A DNA stretch of 64,000 nt from Blakeslea trispora. Taxonomy: Eukaryota > Mucoromycota > Mucoromycetes > Mucorales > Choanephoraceae. The stretch is from contig JAIWNE010000016.1 of NCBI GenBank assembly GCA_025331445.1, forward strand, positions 1 to 64,000, in the 5' to 3' direction. Made by a program: the position numbers and the translations under genes. The notes beneath the pieces are model-generated. The model was not told the origin of the DNA and searched no databases. It saw nothing but the letters and a program-made list of their open reading frames with translations. The stretch's first letter is position 1. Each line of letters opens with the position of its first letter. Positions 11,770 to 22,849 of this stretch are shown piece after piece.

Positions 11770-14700
11770 ATGGCATCGGATTCAACCGACTACACACATG
11801 ATGTTGTCGTTCAAGAAGAGATGGACCGATTGAAAGCAGCTGCACCTGATTATCGTATAGGCACCCCATGCGAATTCCGTACCATCATCAGCAATGCCTG
11901 TCGAGACACTTATTTCGGCCGTCGTTCCGTATCCAACTTTGCCGAAGTAGCTGTACAGATGATACGACAACAAGCAGACTTTGACGCATTCGAGATTCCA
12001 GTCAAGGATCTCTATTTTAACTCTATCAAAACATGGGAATCCCAATGGGAAGCCTTACGCGAAAATCAAACCAAACCTGAAAGAGCAGCAAAATACAAAA
12101 AGTTGACTGAAAACTTGGTTGGCATGATTCAAAAGTTACTTGTGAGTTTTTCAAAAACTGTACGCGTTTCTTCCCATTAAAACAAGTGATATTTAGGCAG
12201 CCGAGGTCATCACCACAGGTGACTGTAAAATCAATTTGACAGTTCAACTCATGTTTGAATGTGGCATTATCAACAATGTCAAATTATTCGAACGTCGTCT
12301 GGTTCGTTTGAATACAGCCATGCTCTATAAGCAAGATAAATACAACTTGGTGCGAGAAGTGGGTGAAGGTTATGCCAGTCTGTTTAATGAACTCACCCAT
12401 GCCAGTATTGACAATGCTCGAGACAGTAAAGGCAAGCTGGAATCCACACCTATGGAACGCATCCCTCAGTTTCTCAAGACCATCACATCTCATATGGGTG
12501 TCTTTCATCTCGATCCAAACCGTGTGTTGGACATCATTCTAGATCTTTTCATTCGTCAGCTTAAAGTGAACCATACATTTTGGATTGCCTTGATTAAAGA
12601 ATCAGAATGGGTCAAGAGTTTAGCTCATACAGATATGAATGGTGAAGTGACAACCAATCCTAGTCCCATCATGGCTCAATTGTTTGGTTTCCGTTTCCAT
12701 AGCTACCATGTAAGCCTCCAATCCTCTCTCTCTCTGTCTCTGTTTCTTCATTCTCATCCACCTCTTCTTTTAGAATGAAGATACTGAACCTACACCCAAA
12801 GAAATCTATTTCGCTATTGCCATTTTGTTAGCTAATGACTTGATCTTATTGGGAGATATCTTGCCTTATCTCTATCCTTATCATGAAGGCATGGCAATTG
12901 AGAAGAAAGAATACATTGAACATATGAACAAGGAGATCAATACGAACTCGGGTGGTCAGCTAGCCGTAAGTTTATTTCTTTTTCATCAGCTTACTTTTTT
13001 TTTTGAATCCAGTGCCATTAAGTGTTCTCAAACATTCATAGATGTATGGTGCCTTGGGTGAGACAGAAGGATCTACTGTTCGTATGAAACGTCAAAAGCA
13101 AGAAGATGAAGCAGAAGAGAAAAAGGAAGAAGAGACCAAAAAGAGATACGAACAAAATGATGTAGTTGAACTAGTACGAGCTTTATTGTCTATTGGTGAC
13201 TTGAAACACGCTCATATGGTCTTGGCCGAATATGAAAAACTAGTAGACCTTTATCCTGAGTTAGCTTATGATATCTATCGTCTATGTTCTATTGTACTTG
13301 ATCCGGCTTATGAAGCATTTGTGCCTGAAGAGACTAAGAAGCTTTACAGTCATTTTCATGCATGTGCCGATCAATCCCAGATCAAGACAGCCTTGTCCTC
13401 TCAAGACGATCCTAACCCAAAGATACCAGATCAGGCAAAATTAAAACGCGTCTTGGTATTTGATGCACTCTTGGACAACACCAGGGATATCGTCAAGAGA
13501 GAACGTTATGTTTTCTTTTACAAAAATACTCGGGATGGATTAGACTTGTGTACTGAACCAGAACATTTGATGACACGTTTCTTACCGCTAGCTCGCTTGG
13601 CTGGTTACAAGTCATACCTCTGTACTGACCTTGTTCAGAAAGTCATGTTGATTGTAGGTGGCCTTGTTGAGCGCGAAGCAGAGTTCCCCAACAGTCGTAC
13701 CTATTGCACCAATCTGTTGCGCGAGTTTTTGTTGCCTTCCATTGCCTTCAGTCAAGGAAATCCTGGTACGATGGCAAGTGTATGGGAGATCCTCTGTCGT
13801 TTCACTTTTCAAGAGCGTTATGCTCTCTATGGTGAATGGCATGCTGATTTCTATAAAAAGACAATTGAGACAAAACTACTCAAGGTCCGTACCGAACGTT
13901 CTATTCGTGAAGTCATGCGTTGTGTCAACAAGAACAATGTACGCCCCAGTGGCCGTGACCTAGGTAAGCTGGCTCATTCCAACCCCACGCTTGTCTTTCA
14001 TCATATGTTGGATCAAGTACAACAATTTGAAAACTTGGCTCCCCTCATGGCCGAGGCCTGTCGTTATTATGGCGACTTTGCCTATGATGTCCTTGGCTTT
14101 GTCCTGACCGAGAAATGGACTGGTTCTCAGGGACCTGGACGTACACTGAAAGACAAGGAGAAAGATGATGGATTTGCTCATCTCTGGTTCCGTTCGTTGG
14201 CTATCTTTACTGGTATGTTGTTCAAGAAACAAGATATGGAAGCAACGCCTCTCTTACGATACCTTGCCTGTCGCTTGCGCTATGACAACTCTGTTGCCGA
14301 TCTTCACCTACTCAACGAATTTGTGACCAAGATGGGTGGTATTGAGATCTTGGCAAGTGCTCTGACAGACGATCAGATTGCAGCTGCCAGTTGTTCTGAA
14401 ACGATCAAGAGTGAGGCCTTCTTGCCTGTCTCTTCAGATAACCGACGTGCCTCTCGTCGTGTGCTCAGTCGCCTCAAGGAATCTTTACGCAAGAACAATA
14501 TTGGCTTTGAAATTTTGGTGCTTTTGTATCGATTGGACGAAGTATGTTCTGCAGCCTTGGGTGTACCAGCAGCTGTGCGTTGTCATCATCTGGACCATGT
14601 ACACCAGAGTCAAATTCAATACTTTGAGCTTTTGACTTCTTTGTTTGAGGGTGATGATTACAACATGATGATGCCTGAGCCCAAGGTATTGGTGGAAAAC

Positions 14701-16947
14701 TATCAGTTGCCGTTGGATGTTGTCATGAATTTCACTCGTCCAAAGACACAACATGTGATTCGAAACAGTATCCATGAGCCTGTGACAGAAGGTCAAGTCT
14801 GGACCCCTTTCCAATCTCTCTGTCAAGATGTCTCATCTGCTTTACCTGATCCCCCTATCAGTACCATCTTCTCCGCCGAATTCTATGTGATCTTTTGGCA
14901 ATTGACATTGTACGATATTTACTGTCCAGAAGAACCCTATGAAGCAGCCATCAAGCGTGAGACGGATGTGATTCGCAAGTGCCAAGATACCCGTAGTCAA
15001 TTCTATCTCAACAATCGTCCCTCTGTTGTTCTCAAGACACAACGTCAAGCTCAATTACGTCTGGATCAGCTACGCGAAGACTTGACAAAACACAAGGCAC
15101 ATGTGGAGAAGATCATGGCAGTCCTCAAGGATTCCAAGACTCGATGGTTCCCAAGCTTAAATCAACGCCAGGCTCAGATCTCAAGCATCATGCAATACTG
15201 TCTCTTACCCCGTAGTCGACAATCTGAAGTCGATGCTGCCTTTTGTTATGAATTCACCATGTTGATGCATCGTATCAACACACCCAACTTCTCTAGCCTT
15301 ACCTTGTTTGATAAAATGCTCTCTGATAACTTACCTGCTAGTTTCTTGGCCTTTTCTGAATATGAGACCACCGTTTATTCCAGATTTATCTTCAAGGCTC
15401 TTTCTCGTATGCAAAAATGGCATGCAGACGAAAAACTTTATACCAAAGAAGCCCATGGTGACAACCTGATTGGTTTCCAGAAGAACTGGAATTCAACACC
15501 AACACCCATTGCAAAAGAAGACCTCTTGAGTTTCGCTGATTTCCAACGTGTGCTTCATAAATGGCATTTCAAGTCAGATCTTGTGATTGAACAGGCTTTG
15601 AAGTCGGGTGAAGTGGTTGTGATGAAGAATGCATTCATGGTATTGCGTCAGTTTGCTCCTTGTTTCCCTGCTGTTGCCGATCATGGTAATAGCATCATGA
15701 AGATTGTAAAGAAACTGGCAGAAGAAGATGAACGTGGCAATATCAAGGTACTTGCTCGAAGTTATATGGGTTTGATTGCCAAGTACAAGACCAAATGGAT
15801 TTCCAAAGAAGCCTTCTTGGGCCTGAAGCAGCCTTCACCTCCCGTTGAAATCAAGATTGTACCCTCCAGTACAGGCAACAGCAAAGAATCTAGCTCAAAG
15901 GATAAATCAAACCATCACTATGAGAGTAGTCGTCGTGAAGAATCAAGCAGTAAGCGACGGGATGAATCGACAGCAGTCGAATCAAAATCGTCACGACCTG
16001 TGAGCCCTAGCCAGACAAGACGTAATGATGATCCTGGTCGATCCAAAAGTTCTCAACGTGCTAGCTCTCCATCCAAACAATCACCTCCACCCTCATCCTC
16101 CTCAGATCGAAAACGAACACGCGATGCAGAAGCCTCAAGTAACAATCGAGCAGAGAAGATGGCTCGTATTGAAGAGAGTAGTAGTAGTCGTCATCATCAT
16201 CGATCCAGTTCCAGAAGAGAATCGCCTCGTGAAAGTGCTAGTAACAGTCGCGTAAATACACCTGTCCGTAATGAGACATCACGTAGTTCTAGAAATGATC
16301 CTGCTCCTTCTAACTCTACTGCTGCCACAACTGCTGCCGTGAATACGACTACGACTATTGATGCTACAGTTATCACTACCAGCGCTACAAGCAATGCTGT
16401 TAGCACAACTGCTGCCAATGTAACCTCTCGTTCCAGTGGCCATCGTGAAAGTTCGCGTACAGTAGACGAGCGTTCGAGTCGAGGTCGCAATGCAGACAGT
16501 AGTCGAGCTGCACCTTCTAGCTCAAATGCCAACCAAAGCAGCACAGCCAACTCAACTTCAAAGCGGCCTGTGGATGCCGACGCGAGAGACCGTGTTCGTG
16601 AAGAACGACCTGAGAAACGTCGCGATGTGCGCGAAGATGGTCGTAGTGTTAGAGAATCCAACTCTTCTGCAGCACCTGCTGCTACATCTGCCTCTGCCTC
16701 AAGGTCTCGTTTGGAAGAAAACCGAAGAGATGATCGTATAAGAGAAAGACGTATGGATGATAGACGTTCAGATGATAGACGTATGGATGATCGTCGCATG
16801 GATGGTAGACGACTCGATGAACGAAGACCAGAGGAGAGAAGAATGGACGATCGTCGTCCGGATGATAGACGCATAGATGATAGGCGTATGGACGACAGAA
16901 GAAGAGAAAGGGATAGAGAAAGAGACCATCGTCATAGAAGAAGATAA
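11770..16947 (+). CDS. THO2: THO complex subunit 2 (THO2/THOC2)
   Basis: This is the scaffold subunit of the THO complex, which couples transcription to mRNP assembly and export in the nucleus. Exons are 11770..12141, 12197..12709, 12774..12965 and 13042..16947, all joined in phase 0, giving 1660 residues. Recognisable THO2 blocks include QLMFECGIINNVKLFERRL, FLKTITSHMGVFHLDPNRVL, FYKNTRDGLDLCTEPEHLMT, NKNNVRPSGRDLGKLAHSNP and LHKWHFKSDL. The last 330 or so residues are low complexity: Ser/Arg-rich, then Ala/Thr-rich, then about ten RRxDDRR-like units ending in RERDRERDHRHRRR. Such mixed-charge tails are common in nuclear speckle and RNA-processing proteins. The opposite-strand frames at the 3' end are shadows. 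Confidence 0.93.
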
Positions 16948-17116
16948 ACACTCATGTTTCATGTTCTTGAATAAACTTTGAAGCAAAAAAAAAAAGATAT
17001 GTTCAGAAAGCATTGACCACTTTTAAAAAGAAATGTGTGTAACATCTTGTCATTTAAAATTAGAAAAAAACACACGCACGCTTTTTTTTTATCTTTCTTT
17101 CCTTTTGTTATTTTCC

Positions 17117-17758
17117 ATGGCTCTTTTTAATCCCACTACTATTGATAATATGAAAAACATTCATTTTGGCTATACTATTTATAGTCCTTCTTTATTTCCA
17201 CTTGAAGCTTTACAGCCATGTTCAAATCCTAGAACAACTGTCTTTCGATATTTGAATGCAACTTCTGCTATACGCTCCATAGATTTTGCATTCGAGTTGG
17301 AAGGACATATTGTTCAGTTAGATCGCATGGGTCACTTTCAGAAAATCCAGACACCCTTCAGAAAGACTGAGGATGTCTTTTTTGATATACCAGCACATCA
17401 TGACAACTTGCCTTCCATAAGTCACGTAAATCATTTAAATGAGCTAGACGATTTTCATGCTGAGCTTCCGACTTCTGATCTTACCATATCAGATTATGTT
17501 TTGGAAGATTTTGAGTTTGACGCGTCACTGACAGATGATTGTATCAGTTTCTCATCAACTCAAGAGCATCATGTAAATTCATCCATGTCACTTTCTTCTT
17601 TAGACAGAAAGCTAGCTGAGAAAAGCTTTTCGTTTGAGCATTCGTCTCAACAACAAGTCATTGTTCAAAGCAAAAAACGAAAACGTATTCAAGAAACCTC
17701 TGCTGATGCTCTTTTCAAGAAATCTCGATCTCACAAAACAGAAGTACAAATACACTAG
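17117..17758 (+). CDS. Hypothetical protein, probably nuclear
   Basis: This 213-residue intronless frame is not one I recognise. It starts at the methionine at 17117 (MALFNPTTID); the upstream in-frame extension is low-complexity leader sequence. The middle is acidic (VLEDFEFDASLTDD) and Ser-rich. The C terminus holds a basic cluster, SKKRKRIQE, and a second patch KKSRSHK that could be a nuclear localisation signal. Base use resembles its neighbours. It sits 169 bp after THO2 on the same strand. A transcriptional or cell-cycle role would be a guess; I make no functional claim. Confidence 0.6.
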   Translation: MALFNPTTIDNMKNIHFGYTIYSPSLFPLEALQPCSNPRTTVFRYLNATSAIRSIDFAFELEGHIVQLDRMGHFQKIQTPFRKTEDVFFDIPAHHDNLPSISHVNHLNELDDFHAELPTSDLTISDYVLEDFEFDASLTDDCISFSSTQEHHVNSSMSLSSLDRKLAEKSFSFEHSSQQQVIVQSKKRKRIQETSADALFKKSRSHKTEVQIH

Positions 17759-18388
17759 GTATTTTGATTGAGCTGGTTCAAGATAGACCAAAGTTGTATT
17801 CGATATGCAGACAAGGTAAGTGTTTTTTTTTACACTGTTTTCTATCAAGATAAATAACTCAAGGTAAACAATGTAAATAAACAATGACACTTATTATGTT
17901 TCTGAAAGTAAACAGGGCATCAAAATGTAAAGAAAAATGATAACTAAATAAATCTTGTATCTTTTTATATATATCTTGCGTGTTTGTGTCTTTTTTTCTT
18001 CTTCTTATAAAGGCAATGTATCGTTATGTTTATCACCATAGTTTATCATTTAAATACATGATAGGTTGTGTATTTAAATTTGCTTAATGAACCAAAAATC
18101 TTCATTTTGTTACAATTGATGGAAAGGAGAACGAAATTTGCCAGTCTTTTGTTTTTATACATGACAGCTAGCATCATGCGACTATCGAGGGTTTTGAAGC
18201 TAGAGGAGATGTCTGCTTTTATACTCGATATCTTTTGAAATTAAAAGCAAGATATATGTGATTCTGTAAAATCTTCGGAATTGGCTATATGATTTATCTT
18301 GTGTCGTTTTCCTTTTTTCATTTATAAAAGCTCTCCTTTATTGTTGTTCTTTCAACTTTTGCATTTTGTAGTTCGCAGAAAAAATAAC
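17759..18388. promoter_or_regulatory. Intergenic region with a TATA box upstream of the peroxiredoxin-like gene
   Basis: This is 630 bp of A+T-rich DNA between two plus-strand genes. A TATAAAAG box at 18323-18330 lies about 60 bp before the next ATG (18389), which is a plausible core-promoter distance. I see no coding frame or RNA gene. Confidence 0.4.
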
Positions 18389-19009
18389 ATGGAAGATTCA
18401 GGTCAAAAAGTACAAATTGATACTAAAGCAAGCCAATTAACAAATATCTCTTATTAGACTTAATAGAACTTGAAGGCGTGGTAGATGGAAGGCCTCTGGA
18501 CAGAACGGACCATTTAGACCGGGACAAAAAATATGTTGTGATGCTGATTCAATGGTCCGCAAATATTGCTTCTCTGACTGAAATCATTGAATTCAATGAT
18601 GCCATTGACAAGTTTTATCAACTGGACTCCGATGTTGTTGCTTTTTCCTGTCTGTCAGGTAGAAAAGATGTTTTTGCTTTACTTGTCAATTTGAATTATT
18701 ATTAATATCAAAATTCTAGTCGATATGCTTTGTAAATTGGTTGATACCCCTAGAGAGCAAGGTGGATTAGGCAAAGAGACAAAGATGTGTATAATGTCAG
18801 ACCCGCAAAATGCGATAATTGGGACTCTATCTGATCTTCTTCAAATTTCAGGAGGTTTATGTATCTATGATGGCGAGAATGAAATCCGAAGCCTCACTTT
18901 TACTGACGTAAAACACGAAAGGTCTGTTGCTAAAGCTCTAAATATACTAAAGAGTATTCAATTGCAAGACATGCTGTTAGACGAAGAAAAAAGATTGGCC
19001 AGAAAATAA
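18389..19009 (+). CDS. Peroxiredoxin-like protein lacking the peroxidatic cysteine
   Basis: The proposed exons are 18389..18401, 18458..18658 and 18720..19009, giving 167 residues. The fold of the typical 2-Cys peroxiredoxin family is visible: KKYVVMLIQWS, LTEIIEFNDAIDKFYQLDSD, LVDTPREQGGLG, and the ERSVAKAL helix. In the active-site segment the family pattern PxxxTxxC is replaced, with Gln36 for Pro, Asn40 for Thr and Ser43 for the peroxidatic Cys. The C-terminal resolving-Cys segment (usually VCPAGW) is absent. The protein therefore should not act as a thiol peroxidase; a structural, regulatory or decayed role is possible. Intron 1 needs a weak GTCAAA donor to keep frame, so the first five residues are uncertain. 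Intron 2 (18659..18719) is canonical. Confidence 0.72.
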
Positions 19010-19490
19010 AAATTAAGCTTTGATTTTTTATCACAGTGAAAATAAGATGTTGATAATTTCCTTGTTTATTGAACATAGGATAGATTAGTTCAAAGAGAAT
19101 TCCCATCATACGCATACACACACACACACGCACATTTTACTCGGTCATCCCATTTAGATAGACATTTCATGATGCTTAATTGTTACCTTATTCATGACAC
19201 TCGCAATCATCATTATGGAGTTGTAACACCAAATCTCATGGACCATGGAATACTACGTTTGGTTATTTGGGTATAAAAAAGCACTCTTTTTTTTTCCTTC
19301 TTTTCTTGTAACTGGAAATCACTAAACACATTGTGTGATTCAAATCGATTTAATATCTCTCTTTCAATTCCTCTAGTTAGCAAGTGAATCCGAAAAAAAA
19401 TATATATAGATAATTGTATATGTATATATATAAAAAAAAAAAAAAAGAAAGTGCAACTGATGAGAGGACAGATTATATGAGCGGAAAGAG
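19010..19490. other. Convergent intergenic region with a short CA repeat
   Basis: The space lies between the peroxiredoxin-like gene (plus) and the cyclin gene (minus). It contains a (CA)n run around 19114-19133 and poly-A near 19431-19446. I see nothing coding. Confidence 0.5.
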
Positions 19491-20665
19491 TTAAGGATAG
19501 ACATCATAAGGTTTGTTTGTGTGGGATGCATCCTCTAACAGAGCCTCTTCGTATGCGTTTGGTCGCACTTGTTGTTTTTGTTGTTGTTGGTTATAAGGGG
19601 CATTCGATGCTGCTGGTAAATTGTGCTGTGTTACATACTATTTGATGATTTAGATAAGGCCATCATTTAAAAGATAAAAAAAAATGGGCTTACCTTGTAA
19701 GGCTCAAACTGAGATAAAGAAGCCTTATTAAACCCGAGAGTGGTATCTGTTAAAAGTGCCGTACTGTCCTTGTTATTATTCACATACGGATTGTAATTGG
19801 TGGAAGGAAGACTCATGGAACTAGTTGAACTAGTGGTGATCGATGGATCGGCAAAATAACTAGTGGTAGCAGGATACGTCTGACTTGATACGTACCCTGA
19901 ACTGGCTGAATTGACACTTACGGTAGGTGTAGCAGAAGGCGTTGTGTAGTAGTAAGTGCTCTTCACTGGTGTTTCAGTGGATGGCTCAATTAATGAAGAA
20001 TTACAATGACCTGCATGTATGCTACTTGATGGCGCTAAAGAACTGTAAGTTTGATGATAGGGAACTTGCTGTTGTTGCTGTTGTTGCTGTTGCTGTTGAT
20101 GTTGCTGTTGATGTTGCTGTTGCTGTTGATGTTGCTGTTGCTGTTGCTGTTGCTGCTGCACAGCTGAATGGATAGGTTTCGTATTGGTAGAGTGTATATA
20201 CATGGATGATGAAGGTGTAGAAGAGGTGATATTATTAGTGTTCGTAGTGGTATTAGGAATTACATTAGAAATAACTTGAGGCTGTAGATTAAGGGGATTG
20301 GAGTAGGTTGAATAGCCTGATGTTTCTGTGTTAGGTAAAGCGTTTGTCTTGGTTGCAGTCACGTTGGTGTCAGATACTCTTAAAGGTTCGGTTGAATAGC
20401 TCGAATTTGCTAAAGAGCCTGTGTTTGCTGCCATTTTGTTTTCGTATGCATCTAAAGTATTTCGATTGTCTTGTTGGTGATGATAGACAGGACGTTCAGG
20501 AATTCGAAGTGGGACTCGTGAAAGAGGTCCAGTGAATGTTGGTTGTGCAGAATATTGTTGGTTCTTGGAGAACAAATAGAAACCATGTATAGCAGCCATT
20601 GTCGCTGCTGCCTGTTGTTGTTGTTGTTGCTGCTGTTGCTGTTGCTGTTGTTGTTGCTGTTGTTT

Positions 20666-20710
<45 letters not shown>

Positions 20711-21599
20711 TTTGTAAGCATATTGTTGTTGATATTGCATCCATTGCGAATTGTTTTCGACAGATAGTGCCATGGTTTCCATCAGCTTTTGTCGTTGAAT
20801 CTCAATAGGCAAATTAAGCAATTGACTTCTAAATCCAAACAAAGCAGTTCTCCAACGCTCGTACTCTTCTTTCCGAATCGTCAAACCAAACCTCAAGACA
20901 CCCAAAAATTCTAATTCCATAATATTGAGATCAGTCACTTTCATGCCAGAGACCTCTGACCATGTCTTGTTTGTGAATGTGTTGTCATCAAGGAACTTGT
21001 TAGCCAGCATCAGTGCTACTGTAAACAGACGGTATTCGGAGCCATCAGCACCCTGGATATGAGGATTGTTCTGCAGAAGCATAGCAATATATTTCAGGGA
21101 GAGCAAAACAACGGATTCGGATAGTTGTGTTGCCGTCAAGATCTAATGAAAAAGTTCAAGTTGCTGTTATTTCAAAATAGAGGGAAAAAAACTTTACCTG
21201 TCGACAAAACTTTTTAAAAGCAGCGCTTGTCATATTAGCCAAGTCAGCAGTGACTTTAGTCTGTTCTAGACTGAGGTTTTTAGCATTCCCATGATGATTG
21301 GCACTGTCATCATTGTGTGTAACATCCGTCTTGGAGTTAGAGTGAAGATCCATCACCGATTGCCTTCTGGCATGCCACATCAAGTAGACCATAGTGGATG
21401 AGAACTCTGCGATCTCTGGTATAGAAAGTGTGACATCAGGCCTAGAGTCTGTTGCACTCGGTAAAGGTTCTTCTAGATGTGTATGTCCTGAGATGACAGT
21501 AGGACGAATAGGCGATTGTATTCGCTGCCTTTGTTGCTGTGGTTGGGGTTGTTGATTATAGACGTTGCTGTCCATGAGTGAATAATGCTGTGAATACAT
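19491..21599 (-). CDS. Pho85-type (PCL/Clg1-like) cyclin with long polyglutamine tracts
   Basis: This is a cyclin expected to bind a Pho85/Cdk5-class kinase. Exons on the minus strand are 21599..21198, 21142..19694 and 19637..19491, giving 665 residues; both introns are phase 0. The cyclin core spans roughly residues 60-240 and includes EIAEFSSTMVYLMWHARRQ, SESVVLLSLKYIAMLLQNN, YRLFTVALMLANKFLDDNTF, WSEVSG and LNIMELEFLGVLRFGLTI. This matches the Pho80-like cyclin fold. The rest is low complexity, with two Gln/His tracts at roughly residues 279-311 and 464-498, plus Ser/Thr-rich linkers. The plus-strand leucine/valine-rich frames over the tracts are shadows. The nearest yeast name is probably CLG1, but I cannot separate it from other PCL cyclins. 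Confidence 0.85.
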
Positions 21600-22849
21600 C
21601 GTGTGCTTTTCTGTAGGTGTATAATTGGTATGGTACTTGATAATATTTTACAGAAAAAATCTTTTTTTTTTTCTTCTTCCTTAGTTCATAAGACCGTCAA
21701 GTCTAAAAAGTAAAATAGTGTATGTGTGCGTTTATGATATGTGTATAAAGAAAAGGAAATAGAGGAACTCTTTCCCTTTTATATAAAAAAAAAAGGAATA
21801 AAGAAAACGAAAAATAAATCAACTATGCTCGTATTTTGGGAGCTCCTCTCTCTCTCTCACTTTCTCCTACATGATGATAGTCACTCTTGATCTCTGAAAA
21901 CCAGCTTTTTGCGTGACTGCTTGCAATCTCTTGCTGTCTGTTGAGGGCAGGTATTTTGGGTGTTCTGATACTCTGCTAATAGCTACTTAATCTCACAGAC
22001 TTTATGATGTTTACTTCACATCGAATAAACGTTACAGACGGTAGGTATTCGATGGAATAATCTTTTTGAAAGCCTTTAATTCTTCCTATCCATCTCTTTT
22101 TTTTTTTAACTGAGCCTTAAATTTTCATTGATTGAGATCTTAGTACTCATCCCTAAAGAAGCCGCTTGTTAAACAAACTGATATGACTTGGTATCAAGTA
22201 TTGTATCACTATCACATAGTATAGTTTAAGACAAAATATAACTCTGTAACAGAACTTTCAACCATGTACTTTAACGGCTACTATGATTTAAATTGAGTGT
22301 ATCTTTTTGATAAAATAGAAAGACGAGAAAGGCAAGGTGTCTCTATAATAAGGATATTTTTCATATAAAAAGAGAATGCTGCAAAACAAGGCAAGTCATA
22401 AATTAAATAAGAAGACCGAGAACGGGCACGATCATCACAAACAATTTTCTTTTTGTGATAAATAGCCTCAAAGACTAAAAACTTTATTCAATGCTTATAC
22501 TGAAGAAATAAAGAAAAACCTTGTAATCCCGAATGATAGTTGCCTTCTTCATATCGCTCATCATTATAAAGTATAGATGTTTTGTTCTAAGACTAGTTGA
22601 TTCAAGTATATCAATGCAGTCAGAAAAGAAGAATGAATATGAATACTTTGCCTTCAGATATCTTCCCCTCCCTCCTTTTGATGAATTTAGTGTAACCATC
22701 AATTCCTCAAAGTACCCAAATTGGGAAATGCAGCCTCTTATGTGACACACTTTCTTTTTTCAAACTAAAGCCACACTGCCTGAATGTGGGCACTATAGAT
22801 TTTTTTGAAGGGTTTCTTATATTTTTGTATTTTATTTTAAACAAATATC
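21600..22849. promoter_or_regulatory. Divergent intergenic region between the cyclin and ERB1 genes
   Basis: This is 1.25 kb between two divergent starts. It is A+T-rich with a CT-rich tract at 21845-21870. Short frames in both directions at 22484-22750 have no recognisable content. It presumably holds both promoters; I could not pick out a clear factor site. Confidence 0.4.

Noticed and set aside
16197..17013. Minus-strand frames of up to 225 residues over the THO2 tail
   Set aside because: Shadows of the Arg/Asp repeat codons; no independent evidence.
20496..20808. Leu-, Val- and Ala/Thr-rich frames over the cyclin CAG tract
   Set aside because: Frame shadows of the polyglutamine codons.
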